From: Pseudoduganella lutea
GTDB taxonomy: Bacteria; Pseudomonadota; Gammaproteobacteria; Burkholderiales; Burkholderiaceae_D
Direction: 5' to 3'
DNA length: 64,000 nt
Assembly (NCBI RefSeq): GCF_004209755.1
Contig: NZ_CP035913.1
Coordinates: 3,844,001-3,908,000 of the forward strand
The position numbers and the translations under genes are program-made. Of the stretch, positions 1-8,517 are shown in pieces. Numbering within the stretch: the first letter of the stretch is position 1; each line of letters starts with the position of its first letter. A model generated the notes under the pieces. It made no database searches. It worked only from the letters and a program-made list of their open reading frames with translations, and was not told the origin of the DNA.

Positions 1-1012
1 ACGGTGCGACCGCCTGCAGGCGCGCCAGCTTTTCGCGCAGCACGCCGGCTTCCGCCTTGCGGCCTTCCGCATCGAGCAATTGCGCCAGGTTGTTCAGCAC
101 CATCGTGCTCTTCGGCTCGCGGTCCAGCGCCCAGCGCAGCGTGCGCTCGGCCATCGCCGCATCGCCGTGCCGGCGGTAGACGATGGCGAGCGTGTTGTAG
201 GCATACAGCAGCGATGGATCGGCGCTCACCGCCTGGCGTGCCCACCAGTAAGCTTCGTCGAAGCGGTCGCGCGCCAGCGCCTCGGCGGCGCGGTTGTTCA
301 TGAACATCGCCACCACGGTGTGGCGGCCGATCGTATTGCCATCCATCGACCGGCCAGCGGGTGGCGGCTGGAAGTCGACCACCATATACGTGGCGCTGTC
401 GTAGGACGACACGCTTTCGCGCAGGGCGCGGCCCAGTTTCAGGTTCACGTGGCCACTGTTGAAATACAGGTCGCCGCTGCGGCTCCACGCATCGTCGACG
501 GGCATGTCCTGGAACACGACGGGAATGTTCAGCTCGTTGGCCAGCGCCGCCGTCATGATGACGAGCGACAGGCAATTGCCCTGGCGCGCCTCGAAAGCCT
601 GGGCCGCCGTGCGCGTCAGCGCGGAATCGTATTCGAGCTGCAGGCCGTCGCGCTGGTACAGCGCCTCGAACAGCGCGCGGCGGATTTCGCGGCCGCGGCG
701 GTGCCGCTGCACTTCGGTGACATAGGCTTTCATCGCCGGCGTGAGCCCGAAGATTTCCGCTTCGGTCATCGTGGCGGTGGAGGGGCCAAACAGGTGGTCG
801 GCGAACAGGTCACTGGGCGGCGCCTCGGGGGCGGGCGCCGTTGCACAGCCCGACAGGAAAATCGACAGCAGCAGGGCCACCGCCAGCAGAGCCGCCCGGA
901 ACCGGGCAGCGGATTGATCAGTGGACAAGCCAGCGGGCGGGAAGGCCTGCACACAACGGTGCAGGCCAGCGTGCAGGCCAGGTTGCAGATGCAGGCGCGG
1001 AAAAGTGAGCAT
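1..1012 (-). CDS. TPR lipoprotein with transglutaminase-like domain (3' end cut off by window)
   Basis: Translation of the minus strand gives a lipoprotein signal with lipobox LSGC (Cys56), then a region with a Cys in RQGNCLSLVI, a His in NSGHVNL and an Asp in YMVVDF. This order fits a transglutaminase-like Cys-His-Asp fold. Tetratricopeptide-type helices follow (ARDRFDEAYWWARQAV, YNTLAIVYRRHGD, LNNLAQLLDAEGR), and the gene runs off the window at base 1. The ATG at 1012 has a good GGAGGG Shine-Dalgarno 6 bases upstream, so it was chosen. It leaves an unusual stretch of about 35 residues before the hydrophobic core, including a repetitive His/Leu segment. A TTG at 928 would give a more ordinary signal peptide but has no ribosome site. 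Probable location is the outer membrane, periplasmic side. Substrate unknown. Confidence 0.75.
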   Translation of the reverse strand, partial: MLTFPRLHLQPGLHAGLHRCVQAFPPAGLSTDQSAARFRAALLAVALLLSIFLSGCATAPAPEAPPSDLFADHLFGPSTATMTEAEIFGLTPAMKAYVTEVQRHRRGREIRRALFEALYQRDGLQLEYDSALTRTAAQAFEARQGNCLSLVIMTAALANELNIPVVFQDMPVDDAWSRSGDLYFNSGHVNLKLGRALRESVSSYDSATYMVVDFQPPPAGRSMDGNTIGRHTVVAMFMNNRAAEALARDRFDEAYWWARQAVSADPSLLYAYNTLAIVYRRHGDAAMAERTLRWALDREPKSTMVLNNLAQLLDAEGRKAEAGVLREKLARLQAVAP

Positions 1013-1068
1013 GGCGGCCCTCCGATCAGGCCAGTATCCTCCCCGCCGTTTCGCTTGTCAAAGCCCGT

Positions 1069-3048
1069 TCAGCGGGACGGCAGCACGAGCAGTTCCAGGC
1101 CCGATGGCGTTGCCGGCGCGTGGTAGACACGCTGTGTCGCCTTCCTGAAATCCTCCGGTTTTGCCTTGGCAATATCGGTGAACGTCTGCGGATTCAGGTC
1201 GATCAGCGGGAACCAGGAACTTTGCACCTGCACCATGATGCGGTGGCCGCGGCGGAACGTGTGATGCACGTCGCCCAGGTGAAAATTCACCGCTTCGATC
1301 TTGCCCGGCACGAAGGCTTCGGCCCGTTCGAAGCTGTTGCGGAACTTGCCGCGCAGCGGATTGCCGCGCACCAGCTGCTGGTAGCCCGCCATCGTCAGTT
1401 TCGGCGCGGGCACGTCCTTGCCGCGCTGGCGCTGTGGGTCGCCCTCCGGGAATTCATTCGGATACACGTCGATCAGCTTGACCACCCAGTCCGCATCCGT
1501 GCCGCTGGTGGAAACAAACAGCTTCGGCGTGACCGGGCCGGCAATCGTGACATCCTGCTCCAGCGGTGCGGTCTGGTACACGAGCACGTCCGGCCGGGTG
1601 GCGGCGAAGCGCTGGTCGGACACCATGTATTCCTTCGGCACGCCCGTGGCCGGGTAGCCGACGAACGGCACCGGTTTCTTCGGATCGCTCACGTACTCGT
1701 CGTAGCCGCTGTCGCGGTCGGCCTCGGTGGCCGGCTTCTGCCAGCCCAGGCCGCCGTTCGCGCCGAAGTACAGGGTGCGCGGCTTGGCGCCCTGCGGTGG
1801 CCAGGCGGTGTACTGGCGCCACACGTTCGTGCCCGTTTCGAATGCCGTCACCTCGGCGATCGGCCTGGCCGGCTTGACGCCCTTCAGGTGCTGCTCGAAG
1901 AACGGGAACTGGATCTGCTGGCGGAAATAATCGCTCGTGCTGGCATCGAACTGCACGCGGCCCAGGCTCTTGCCATCGCCGCCGGCCCAGCCGCCATGCA
2001 CCCACGGGCCCACCACGAGGCCATTGAAGGTGTTGGGGTTGTACTTCCTGATCGCATGGTAGGTGGTGAACGGGCCCTGCAGGTCTTCCGCGTCATACCA
2101 GCCGCCCACCGTCAGCACGGCGGCCTTCACGTTCTTCAGGTGCGGCGCGATGTTGCGGCTCTTCCAGAAGTCGTCGTAGCTCGTGTGCTCGATCATCGGC
2201 ATGAACAGCGTGCGCTGCTTGTCCGACAGGCTCGAGGCGATGTTCTCCAGCGTGAGCCGCTGCAGGAAGTAATCGTAGCCGTCCGCCATGCCGTAATCGA
2301 ACTCGCTCCACGTCTTCGGCAGCGGCGTCGGGTTCGGTTCCTCCGTGAATGCGGCATAGAAGTCGAAGTTGGCCGCCAGCATGAAGGCGCCGCCATGGTA
2401 GGCGTCGTCGCCCATGTACAGGTCGGTCACCGGCGCCTGCGGCGACGCGGCCTTGATGGCCGGGTGCGAATCGATGATGCTTGCCGACGTGTAGAAGCCG
2501 GGGTAGCTGATGCCGAGGATGCCCACCTTGCCGTTATTGTTCGGCACGTTCTTCAGCAGCCAGTCGACGGTGTCGTGCATGTCCTGCGATTCGTTGCCTT
2601 CGCCCGCCAACCGCTGTGCCTTCACGTGCGGCGTCATTTCCTGCCACTTTCCTTCGGACATGAAACGGCCCCGTACATCCTGCTTGACGAAGATGTAGCC
2701 GCTGTCCTCGAATTGCTTCGACGGGCCGATCTGCTTCGGCATGAAGTTCACGCCATAGCGCAATTGCTCATCCGCATACACGCCGGCGCTGTAAGGCGTG
2801 CGCTGCATCAGGAACGGGTAATTGCGGCTCGTATCCTTCGGCACATAGACGACCGTGAACAGCTTCACGCCATCGCGCATCGGCACCTGGAATTCGTATT
2901 TCGTGTAGCGCTCGCGCAGGTCGCTTTCGGCTTCCTCGGCTGCCGGTTCGTCATCGTGGACGGCCAGGCCGGCGGCATGGGTGCCGCCGCATGCAAGGAG
3001 GAGGGATAGGGCAAGGGCGCTGATTGGCCGGGGTAGGGGGCGGGACAT
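1069..3048 (-). CDS. CocE/NonD family hydrolase (S15 peptidase-like acyl hydrolase)
   Basis: A 659-residue alpha/beta hydrolase of the CocE/alpha-amino-acid ester hydrolase/X-Pro dipeptidyl peptidase group, whose members cleave esters or amides next to an amino or acyl group. The nucleophile motif GISYPG places the catalytic Ser near residue 181. The acid is probably the Asp in GGWYDAED and the His the one in FRRGHRI near the C-terminus, inside the jelly-roll domain typical of the family. The N-terminus is an export signal ending in LLLACGG, which could be a lipobox or lie before an ordinary cleavage site. The start has AAGGAAACG before ATG. It is preceded by a 104-base gap after the DUF2863 gene and is probably its own unit. 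The exact substrate cannot be read from sequence. Confidence 0.88.
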   Translation of the reverse strand: MSRPLPRPISALALSLLLACGGTHAAGLAVHDDEPAAEEAESDLRERYTKYEFQVPMRDGVKLFTVVYVPKDTSRNYPFLMQRTPYSAGVYADEQLRYGVNFMPKQIGPSKQFEDSGYIFVKQDVRGRFMSEGKWQEMTPHVKAQRLAGEGNESQDMHDTVDWLLKNVPNNNGKVGILGISYPGFYTSASIIDSHPAIKAASPQAPVTDLYMGDDAYHGGAFMLAANFDFYAAFTEEPNPTPLPKTWSEFDYGMADGYDYFLQRLTLENIASSLSDKQRTLFMPMIEHTSYDDFWKSRNIAPHLKNVKAAVLTVGGWYDAEDLQGPFTTYHAIRKYNPNTFNGLVVGPWVHGGWAGGDGKSLGRVQFDASTSDYFRQQIQFPFFEQHLKGVKPARPIAEVTAFETGTNVWRQYTAWPPQGAKPRTLYFGANGGLGWQKPATEADRDSGYDEYVSDPKKPVPFVGYPATGVPKEYMVSDQRFAATRPDVLVYQTAPLEQDVTIAGPVTPKLFVSTSGTDADWVVKLIDVYPNEFPEGDPQRQRGKDVPAPKLTMAGYQQLVRGNPLRGKFRNSFERAEAFVPGKIEAVNFHLGDVHHTFRRGHRIMVQVQSSWFPLIDLNPQTFTDIAKAKPEDFRKATQRVYHAPATPSGLELLVLPSR

Positions 3049-3152
3049 CGTTTCCTTCGATCGGTTAACACTTGAGCATGCAAGTGTAGCCGAAGCGCCA
3101 GCGTGTCCCGTGCGCGAAGAGCCTCCGGAATGGCCGGAGTGCCCGATGTGTC

Positions 3153-4358
3153 CTAGTCGTCCAGCGCGCGCGGATCGACGGGCTTGCCCTGCGCATCGAA
3201 GCGCGCGGCCACGGCCACGTCATCGACGCCCAGCGTGGCCAGCGCATCGCGCACGTCGTCCACTTCCACGGCGAGGTCGCTGCCCAGTTCCAGCGGCCGC
3301 TCGCCAGTGCCGAGCAGGGGGGCGTCCGATTGCGCGCCGGCGTACAGCTGCACGCGCAGCACCATGTCGCCTTTCACGTCCGCCGGGCCGACCACGGCGC
3401 GGACCGGGCCGTCGTGGCCGTCGAGCGCCGCGCCCAGCGTGGCCATCAGCGCGAGCATCGCCTGTTCGGCCAGGCCCTGCTCGCGGGCGCCGAAGAACAG
3501 GTCCTGGTACAGGAAGTTCAGTTGCAGGTCGCGGCCGGCTGGCGCGAACAGGCGCTTCACCAGCGGCGCGGCCTCCTCGGTCCAGCGGCGGTAGCGTTCC
3601 ATCCGCGCCTCGAACCAGTCTTCGGCCGCCTTCTCGCCCTCCGGCACGGCATAGAACGGATCCTCGGCGCGCTTTTGCGAGAAGCCGACGAGGAAGCGCA
3701 GTTCCACGGCCGTATCGTCGGGGCCGAACGTGGCGCCGGTCCAGCCGGCGATGCTGCGTTCCAGGGCTGGCGCCTCGGCCACCTTCTTGTTGCCGAGCAT
3801 GGCGGATGCTTCGCGCGCCATCGCATGCAGCTGGGTATAGGTGATGCGGCTGGCTTCGGCGGCATCGTATGCGTGGCGCACCAGGACCAGCTTCGCGTGC
3901 GGGCTTTCCAGGCCGGCGGCCTTCATGCTGTCGAGCAGGGCGTCATAGGCGGCATCGTCCTGGAATCCCTCGGCTTCCACGAGGCCGCCGGTGCTGCCGA
4001 CAAAGACGGGAATGGCAAAGGCGTCGATTTCCAGCGTGGGCGCATTCTCGCGGCGGATCTGCAGGCTGGCCGCCGCTTCCTCGACGGCGCCGCGCAGCAG
4101 GCGCCAGGCGCCGATGTCCTCGTGGCTGGCCTGGTCGATGGCGCCGTACAGCATGTCGTCGTGGTTGCCGTTCAGGTAGCGCCGCACCAGGCGGTTGAAA
4201 TCGGCTTCCTTCTGGCGCAGCGCGTCGCCCAGCGTGTCGCTGTCTTCCTGCTCGGCCAGTTCGAGCGCGAGCGCGCACAGGGCGGCGATCTGCACTTCCT
4301 CCTTTTCTTCGGCGGGGAGGGCGGACTTGCGGGGGACAGGCTTTTTATTCTTGGGCAT
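3153..4358 (-). CDS. DUF2863 family protein
   Basis: A 401-residue soluble protein resembling the DUF2863 family, known mainly from Burkholderiales and of unknown function. No signal peptide or membrane segment is seen. It opens with a basic stretch (MPKNKKPVPRKS) and then an acidic helical domain, and contains the segment KLVLVRHAYDAAEASRITY near the middle. The ATG at 4358 was preferred over a TTG three codons upstream; GGAAAAT precedes it. It lies 27 bases downstream of the HDOD gene on the same strand, so the two are probably cotranscribed. The family call is from memory of similar proteins. Confidence 0.7.
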   Translation of the reverse strand: MPKNKKPVPRKSALPAEEKEEVQIAALCALALELAEQEDSDTLGDALRQKEADFNRLVRRYLNGNHDDMLYGAIDQASHEDIGAWRLLRGAVEEAAASLQIRRENAPTLEIDAFAIPVFVGSTGGLVEAEGFQDDAAYDALLDSMKAAGLESPHAKLVLVRHAYDAAEASRITYTQLHAMAREASAMLGNKKVAEAPALERSIAGWTGATFGPDDTAVELRFLVGFSQKRAEDPFYAVPEGEKAAEDWFEARMERYRRWTEEAAPLVKRLFAPAGRDLQLNFLYQDLFFGAREQGLAEQAMLALMATLGAALDGHDGPVRAVVGPADVKGDMVLRVQLYAGAQSDAPLLGTGERPLELGSDLAVEVDDVRDALATLGVDDVAVAARFDAQGKPVDPRALDD

Positions 4359-4385
4359 ATTTTCCAATGCCCGGAAAGGGCATCG

Positions 4386-5246
4386 TCAGTGATCGATGTG
4401 GAAGGTGTCGTGCAATTCCTCGAGCAGGTCTTCGGCTTCCCCGGCATCCAGGCCCAGGTGGCGGCAGGCCGGCTCGCCGCCTTTTTCCCACTCCAGCGAA
4501 TCGCGGTTGCCATGGTAGCGCGCAATGCCCCGTTCGGCCAGCACCGACGCCGCCACCAGCGAGCGGATCGCGTCATCGGTGGCGTCGTCGTCCAGCACCG
4601 CGTAGTCGTGGTGGTGCAGGATCGCCCACGAAACATCCGGCGACAGGCCCCAGTTGCGTGCCAGCAGGCAGCCGATGGCGGTGTGGTTGGTGCTGTGGCG
4701 CGCATCTTCCACTTCCGTGAAGCTGCGCCCCATGTCGCTGCCGGCGAGCGCGAGGGTGTCGCCATAGTCGGCGAAGCGGTCCATCAGCAAGGGCACGCCG
4801 ATGTCGCAGAACAGGCCGAACGTGTGGGCGATGTCGGACGGCGCGATGCGCAGCCGGCGGGCGATGAACACCAGCGATTCGGCGCGCCGCGCGCTCGTGT
4901 CCCAGAACTGGTTGAGATCGCCGCCGCCACCGTCGATGGCCTGCCGCGCCAGCAGGCCCGTGAGCAGGGCGGCGCACTGGTTCAGGCCCAGAAAATTGAT
5001 CGCCTGCTCGACCGACTTAGCCTTGCGGGCGGCACCGAAGAATGGCGAGTTGGCCAGCTTCAGCAGCGCGCCCGACATGCCCACGTCGTTGCCGATGATG
5101 CGGGCGATGCGGCGCGGCGAAGGATCGTCCTCGGCCAGCTCGGCCTGCAGGTCCACCAGCAGGCTCGGGCGCGGCGGGATGCGGATCGACCGCAGCAGGG
5201 CATCTTCTACGGTGGCTTCCTTGGCGTGAGCGGTGGCGGTGGTCAT
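4386..5246 (-). CDS. HDOD domain protein
   Basis: A 286-residue cytoplasmic protein with an HDOD domain (HD-related output domain), found in bacterial signalling and often without hydrolase activity. Family features seen are the N-terminal segment IPPRPSLLVDLQAEL, then ARIIGNDVGMSGALLKLANSPFFG, the helix SVEQAINFLGLNQ, and later HHHDYAVLDD. No receiver, GGDEF or EAL domain is attached, so it is a stand-alone HDOD protein. The ATG at 5246 is preferred to a TTG four codons upstream. Neither has a clear ribosome site, and a TATACA box lies only a few bases before the ATG, so a very short leader or leaderless mRNA is possible. It diverges from mpg and is followed after 27 bases by the DUF2863 gene. 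Confidence 0.82.
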   Translation of the reverse strand: MTTATAHAKEATVEDALLRSIRIPPRPSLLVDLQAELAEDDPSPRRIARIIGNDVGMSGALLKLANSPFFGAARKAKSVEQAINFLGLNQCAALLTGLLARQAIDGGGGDLNQFWDTSARRAESLVFIARRLRIAPSDIAHTFGLFCDIGVPLLMDRFADYGDTLALAGSDMGRSFTEVEDARHSTNHTAIGCLLARNWGLSPDVSWAILHHHDYAVLDDDATDDAIRSLVAASVLAERGIARYHGNRDSLEWEKGGEPACRHLGLDAGEAEDLLEELHDTFHIDH

Positions 5247-5442
5247 GGTTGTATACAAAAGCGGAAACAGCGACGTGGCATTATCGCTCGTTTCTGTGGA
5301 GCAATATCATCATGCGCCGTTTTTTTGTTCAGGAAGGGTGCCGCTGTTGCCGATGCGCGCCGCTTCGATAGCGAAATGGCCAGATTGCCGTTGGCGGATT
5401 GGCAAGTCTGGCGACCCCGGCGCTGACTCGCGTGCGCCGGCG

Positions 5443-5448
5443 CTACAA
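5443..5448 (+). promoter_or_regulatory. Candidate -10 box for leaderless mpg transcript
   Basis: TACAAT, close to the sigma70 -10 consensus, with its last base 7 bases before the mpg ATG. This would put the transcription start at or next to the start codon. No convincing -35 hexamer lies 16-18 bases upstream. The call rests on the -10 match and the absence of a ribosome site. Confidence 0.35.
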
Positions 5449-5455
5449 TTTGCGC

Positions 5456-6031
5456 ATGACGACTTATCTTGCAGGAATCGATTTCAATGCGCCGTCGCAC
5501 GAAGTGGCACGGCTGCTGATCGGGGTGACGGTGCTGGTCGATGGCGTGGGTGGTCGCATCGTCGAAACCGAAGCCTACGACCGCGAAGACCCCGCTTCGC
5601 ATACCTATAACGGTCCCACCGAGCGCAACGCCGCCATGTTCGGCCCGCCCGCGCATGCCTATGTGTACCGCTCGTATGGCATCCACTGGTGCCTGAACTT
5701 CGTGTGCCGCGAAGAAGGCCACGGTGCCGGTGTGCTGATCCGCGCGATCGAACCATTGCACGGCCTGGAGCGGATGGCCGTGCGCCGCGGGCTCCAGGAC
5801 CCGCGGCTGCTGGCGTCCGGCCCGGGCCGCGTGTGCCAGGCGCTGGGCATCACGCGCGAGCACAACGGCAAGCCGCTGGCGCTGCCACCGTTCCACCTGT
5901 TGCCGCGCGACGCCGTGGCAATGGAATTGCCGGTGGTGGCCGGCCCCCGCATCGGCATCTCGAAGGCCATGGACACGCCATGGCGTTTCGGCGTGGCCCG
6001 GTCGCCTTACCTGAGCAAGCCGTTCCGCTGA
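5456..6031 (+). CDS. mpg: DNA-3-methyladenine glycosylase (AAG/MPG family)
   Basis: A 191-residue base-excision-repair enzyme that removes alkylated purines such as 3-methyladenine from DNA. It matches the AAG/MPG family throughout: the catalytic Glu lies in VETEAYDRED, followed by the substrate-pocket segments AAMFGPPAHAYVYRSYGIHWCLN and RVCQALGIT. Length is normal for bacterial members. The ATG at 5456 is chosen because the family homology begins there; longer frames upstream are not conserved-looking. There is no Shine-Dalgarno. A TACAAT box at 5443-5448 ends 7 bases before the ATG, consistent with a leaderless message. It diverges from the HDOD gene and converges on the chemoreceptor gene. 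Confidence 0.92.
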   Translation: MTTYLAGIDFNAPSHEVARLLIGVTVLVDGVGGRIVETEAYDREDPASHTYNGPTERNAAMFGPPAHAYVYRSYGIHWCLNFVCREEGHGAGVLIRAIEPLHGLERMAVRRGLQDPRLLASGPGRVCQALGITREHNGKPLALPPFHLLPRDAVAMELPVVAGPRIGISKAMDTPWRFGVARSPYLSKPFR

Positions 6032-6078
6032 GCGCGGCCTCGACCGGGCGGCGTTCGTGCCCGGGGCGCCGTCGCCGG

Positions 6079-7764
6079 TCAGCCACGGCGTTCGCGGCGG
6101 GTGCCGCCGGGTGCCGGCGGTTCCAGCCGCAACCCGCGCATCGGGCTGCCCTGCGCGCGGCGCTCGGCCAGCGCCAGTTCCTCGGCCGCCCGGCCCAGGT
6201 GGGCCGACCCGTCGATGGCTGCATCCAGTTCGAACACGGCGACCGCGCGCGACAGGTTCACGGCTTGCTCCTGCAGGCTTTCCGCCGCCGCCGCGGCCTC
6301 TTCGACGAGGGCGGCATTCTGCTGTGTGACGTCGTCGATCTGGCCCACCGCCTGGTTCACTTCCGAGATGCCTTGCGCCTGTTCGGCACTGGCGGCACTG
6401 ATGCGGCCGATGATGTGGTTGACCTGCTGCACCGAGGAGACGATGTCGCCCATGCTGCTGCCGGCCAGGCTGACCGATGCCGCGCCATTGTCGATCGTGG
6501 AGACGGATGCGGCGATCAGTTCCTTGATTTCCTTCGCGGCGGCGGCCGAGCGCGCCGCCAGCACGCGCACCTCGCCGGCCACCACGGCGAAGCCGCGGCC
6601 CTGTTCGCCGGCGCGCGCCGCTTCGACGGCCGCGTTCAGCGCGAGGATATTAGTCTGGAACGAGATGCTGTCGATCACGCCGGTGATTTCCACGATCTTG
6701 CGCGAACTGGCACGGATCGATTCCATCGTCGTCACCGCCTGGGCGACGGCGGCGCCGCCTTTTTCCGCCATCGCGGTGGCGGTGGCCGCAAGCTGGCACG
6801 CTTCGCGGGCGCTGTCGGCGTTGTGCCGCACGGCCTTGGTGAGGGTGGCCATGGCGCTGGCCGTTTCTTCCAGCGAGCCGGCCTGGAGCTCGGTACGGCT
6901 GGACAGGTCGAAGTTGCCGACGGCGATTTCATGCGATGCCGTGTCGATCGACTGCACCGCGCCGCGGATCGTGCGCAGCGTCTGGTTCAGGTTGGCGATG
7001 CTCTGGTCCAGCACACGGGCCGTTTCCGCGATCTCCTCGCGGCCGGCGTTCGGCCTGGCCGACGTCAGCCGGCCGGCGGCCAGGCTGCGCACCACGTCGG
7101 CGATCGAGCGGATGTCGCGCAGCAGCGCCGCGCGCACCAGCATCGATACCAGCAGCGACAGCGCCACCGACAGCACGCACAGGGCCGCCATCGCGATCCC
7201 CAGCTGGCGGAACTCGGCCTTGGCCGCGGCGTGGGCCGTTTCCGACAGTGATTTTTCCAGTGCGGCCAGCCGCTGCAATTCGCCTTCCAGCTGCACGAAC
7301 TGGCGCTCGGCCTGCTGCATCGCATTGGTGGCGATCGACTGGTCCATCTGCGCCATCTCGATGGTTTCCAGCACGCCCTTGCGGTAGGCGATCAGCGCCT
7401 GGCTGGACGCGTCGACCAGCTGGCGTTCTTCCGGATCCGACACGCGCGCCAGTTGCACCAGTTGCTGTTCGATGCCGCGGTGGCGCGCGTGGATGCGGTC
7501 GGTCAGCTCATCGAGCCGGTTGCGCGCAAAGCTGCCGTTGACCCATGCCAGCAGCTGGTAGATGTTGGCATGGGCGTACTTGGCCTCGCCGGCAATGTCG
7601 GCCGCGGCCTTCAGCCGGGCGGCGCGCACCTGCACGAGGTTTTCCATCGATGCGTTCTGCCGCACCATGCCGACCCACGCGCAGGCGGTGATGGCCACCA
7701 GCAGGATCAACACGATGCTGGGTGCCAGCAACAGTTTGGGACCGATACGTAATTTGTTCAGCAT
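6079..7764 (-). CDS. Methyl-accepting chemotaxis protein
   Basis: A 561-residue inner-membrane chemoreceptor. Transmembrane helix 1 lies at about residues 9-33. A periplasmic four-helix-type sensor follows (about 34-187), then transmembrane helix 2 (about 188-211), a HAMP linker and the cytoplasmic coiled coil with the highly conserved hairpin tip ([20 protein letters not shown], then [19 protein letters not shown]). It signals to CheA/CheW to bias flagellar rotation. No C-terminal CheR-tethering pentapeptide is visible; the tail is Pro/Arg rich. GGGAG lies before the ATG. It follows the Cache-domain gene by 96 bases on the same strand, so that exported protein may bind ligand for this receptor. 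Confidence 0.93.
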   Translation of the reverse strand: MLNKLRIGPKLLLAPSIVLILLVAITACAWVGMVRQNASMENLVQVRAARLKAAADIAGEAKYAHANIYQLLAWVNGSFARNRLDELTDRIHARHRGIEQQLVQLARVSDPEERQLVDASSQALIAYRKGVLETIEMAQMDQSIATNAMQQAERQFVQLEGELQRLAALEKSLSETAHAAAKAEFRQLGIAMAALCVLSVALSLLVSMLVRAALLRDIRSIADVVRSLAAGRLTSARPNAGREEIAETARVLDQSIANLNQTLRTIRGAVQSIDTASHEIAVGNFDLSSRTELQAGSLEETASAMATLTKAVRHNADSAREACQLAATATAMAEKGGAAVAQAVTTMESIRASSRKIVEITGVIDSISFQTNILALNAAVEAARAGEQGRGFAVVAGEVRVLAARSAAAAKEIKELIAASVSTIDNGAASVSLAGSSMGDIVSSVQQVNHIIGRISAASAEQAQGISEVNQAVGQIDDVTQQNAALVEEAAAAAESLQEQAVNLSRAVAVFELDAAIDGSAHLGRAAEELALAERRAQGSPMRGLRLEPPAPGGTRRERRG

Positions 7765-7860
7765 GACAACTCCCGCCAGGGATAAATGAATGGTTTGTAC
7801 GACTGGATGGTGGGCGACGCGCGGCGGCGTGCCGCTGGTTCAAGCGCCTGGTTCGCGCTG

Positions 7861-8325
7861 TTAATTCTTGTAGATGCCGGCTTCCAGCACGACGTCGCCG
7901 ACGCGCAGGATGTAGGTGGTCTTCGGCTCGATCTTGCCGCTGACCGGGTTCTTGTACATGTAGTCGACCCAGCCCTTGCCCTGCCTGGCGGCCAGTTCGA
8001 TGATCTCGCGCCGGTACACCTTGCCGCCGGCATCGGGCACGTCCGTCAGGTTCTTGCCCACGATCGACGGATTGATCGGGTGGGCGAGCACGATGCCTGT
8101 CTTGATGTCGCGCATGTCCACATACAGCTCGCCTTGCACGAATTCCGGATCCTTCGCGGCCAGCTTCTTCATCAGCGCTTCCTTGCCGTTCGCCTTCATG
8201 AAGGCGGCACCCCGCTCGGCCATGGCGATTGCGTCTTTCTCGGTCGGTTCCGGATTGGCGAACGCGGCCGCACCGACCGTGGCAAAGGCAAGGCATGCCA
8301 TGCTTCGAATCAATATTTGTTTCAT
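7861..8325 (-). CDS. Exported single-Cache-domain protein
   Basis: A 154-residue protein with a cleavable signal peptide (MKQILIRSMACLAFATVGAAAFA, then NPEP) and one small-ligand Cache domain (segments LYVDMRDIKTGIVLAHP, NPSIVGKNLTDVPDAGGK, GWVDYMYKNP). Cache domains bind organic acids or amino acids in the periplasm. Here the domain is free rather than part of a receptor. The ATG at 8325 has GGAG 8 bases upstream; a TTG four codons earlier was rejected. It lies directly upstream of, and codirectional with, the chemoreceptor, which suggests a soluble sensor delivering ligand to that receptor (inference). Confidence 0.85.
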   Translation of the reverse strand: MKQILIRSMACLAFATVGAAAFANPEPTEKDAIAMAERGAAFMKANGKEALMKKLAAKDPEFVQGELYVDMRDIKTGIVLAHPINPSIVGKNLTDVPDAGGKVYRREIIELAARQGKGWVDYMYKNPVSGKIEPKTTYILRVGDVVLEAGIYKN

Positions 8326-8334
8326 GGTGGACTC

Positions 8335-8399
8335 CAATGGTTGGTCAAGGTCAAACCATTGTGTGCCGACGCTGCCTGGAAGAAATTGCGCTAGCGCAA
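8335..8399. promoter_or_regulatory. Two dyad symmetries between the Cache gene and the radical SAM gene
   Basis: The gap between the divergent genes holds an inverted repeat CAATGGTT (8335-8342) / AACCATTG (8354-8361), 11-base spacer, just upstream of the Cache start. It also holds a 14-base perfect palindrome TTGCGCTAGCGCAA at 8386-8399. Both could be operator sites for a regulator encoded elsewhere. Nothing in the window identifies that regulator. Confidence 0.4.
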
Positions 8400-8517
8400 G
8401 GTGTCAAGAATCACGACGAAAAATTTCCACAGGGATATTGAGATATGGCAACACGCCCTGTTGGCGCATGTCTACGATGTGCTGACCCCTTCGTTTCCTT
8501 TGATCAGGAGCAACCAA

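Noticed and set aside
1120..3009. Long open frame on the plus strand opposite the CocE-type hydrolase
   Set aside because: Its product is low-complexity His/Arg/Val-rich sequence, typical of antisense frames in high-GC DNA, while the minus strand encodes a clear enzyme.
3330..5426. Very long plus-strand frame opposite DUF2863 and HDOD genes
   Set aside because: Spans two real genes on the other strand, has no recognisable domain and no ribosome site; an artefact of codon bias.
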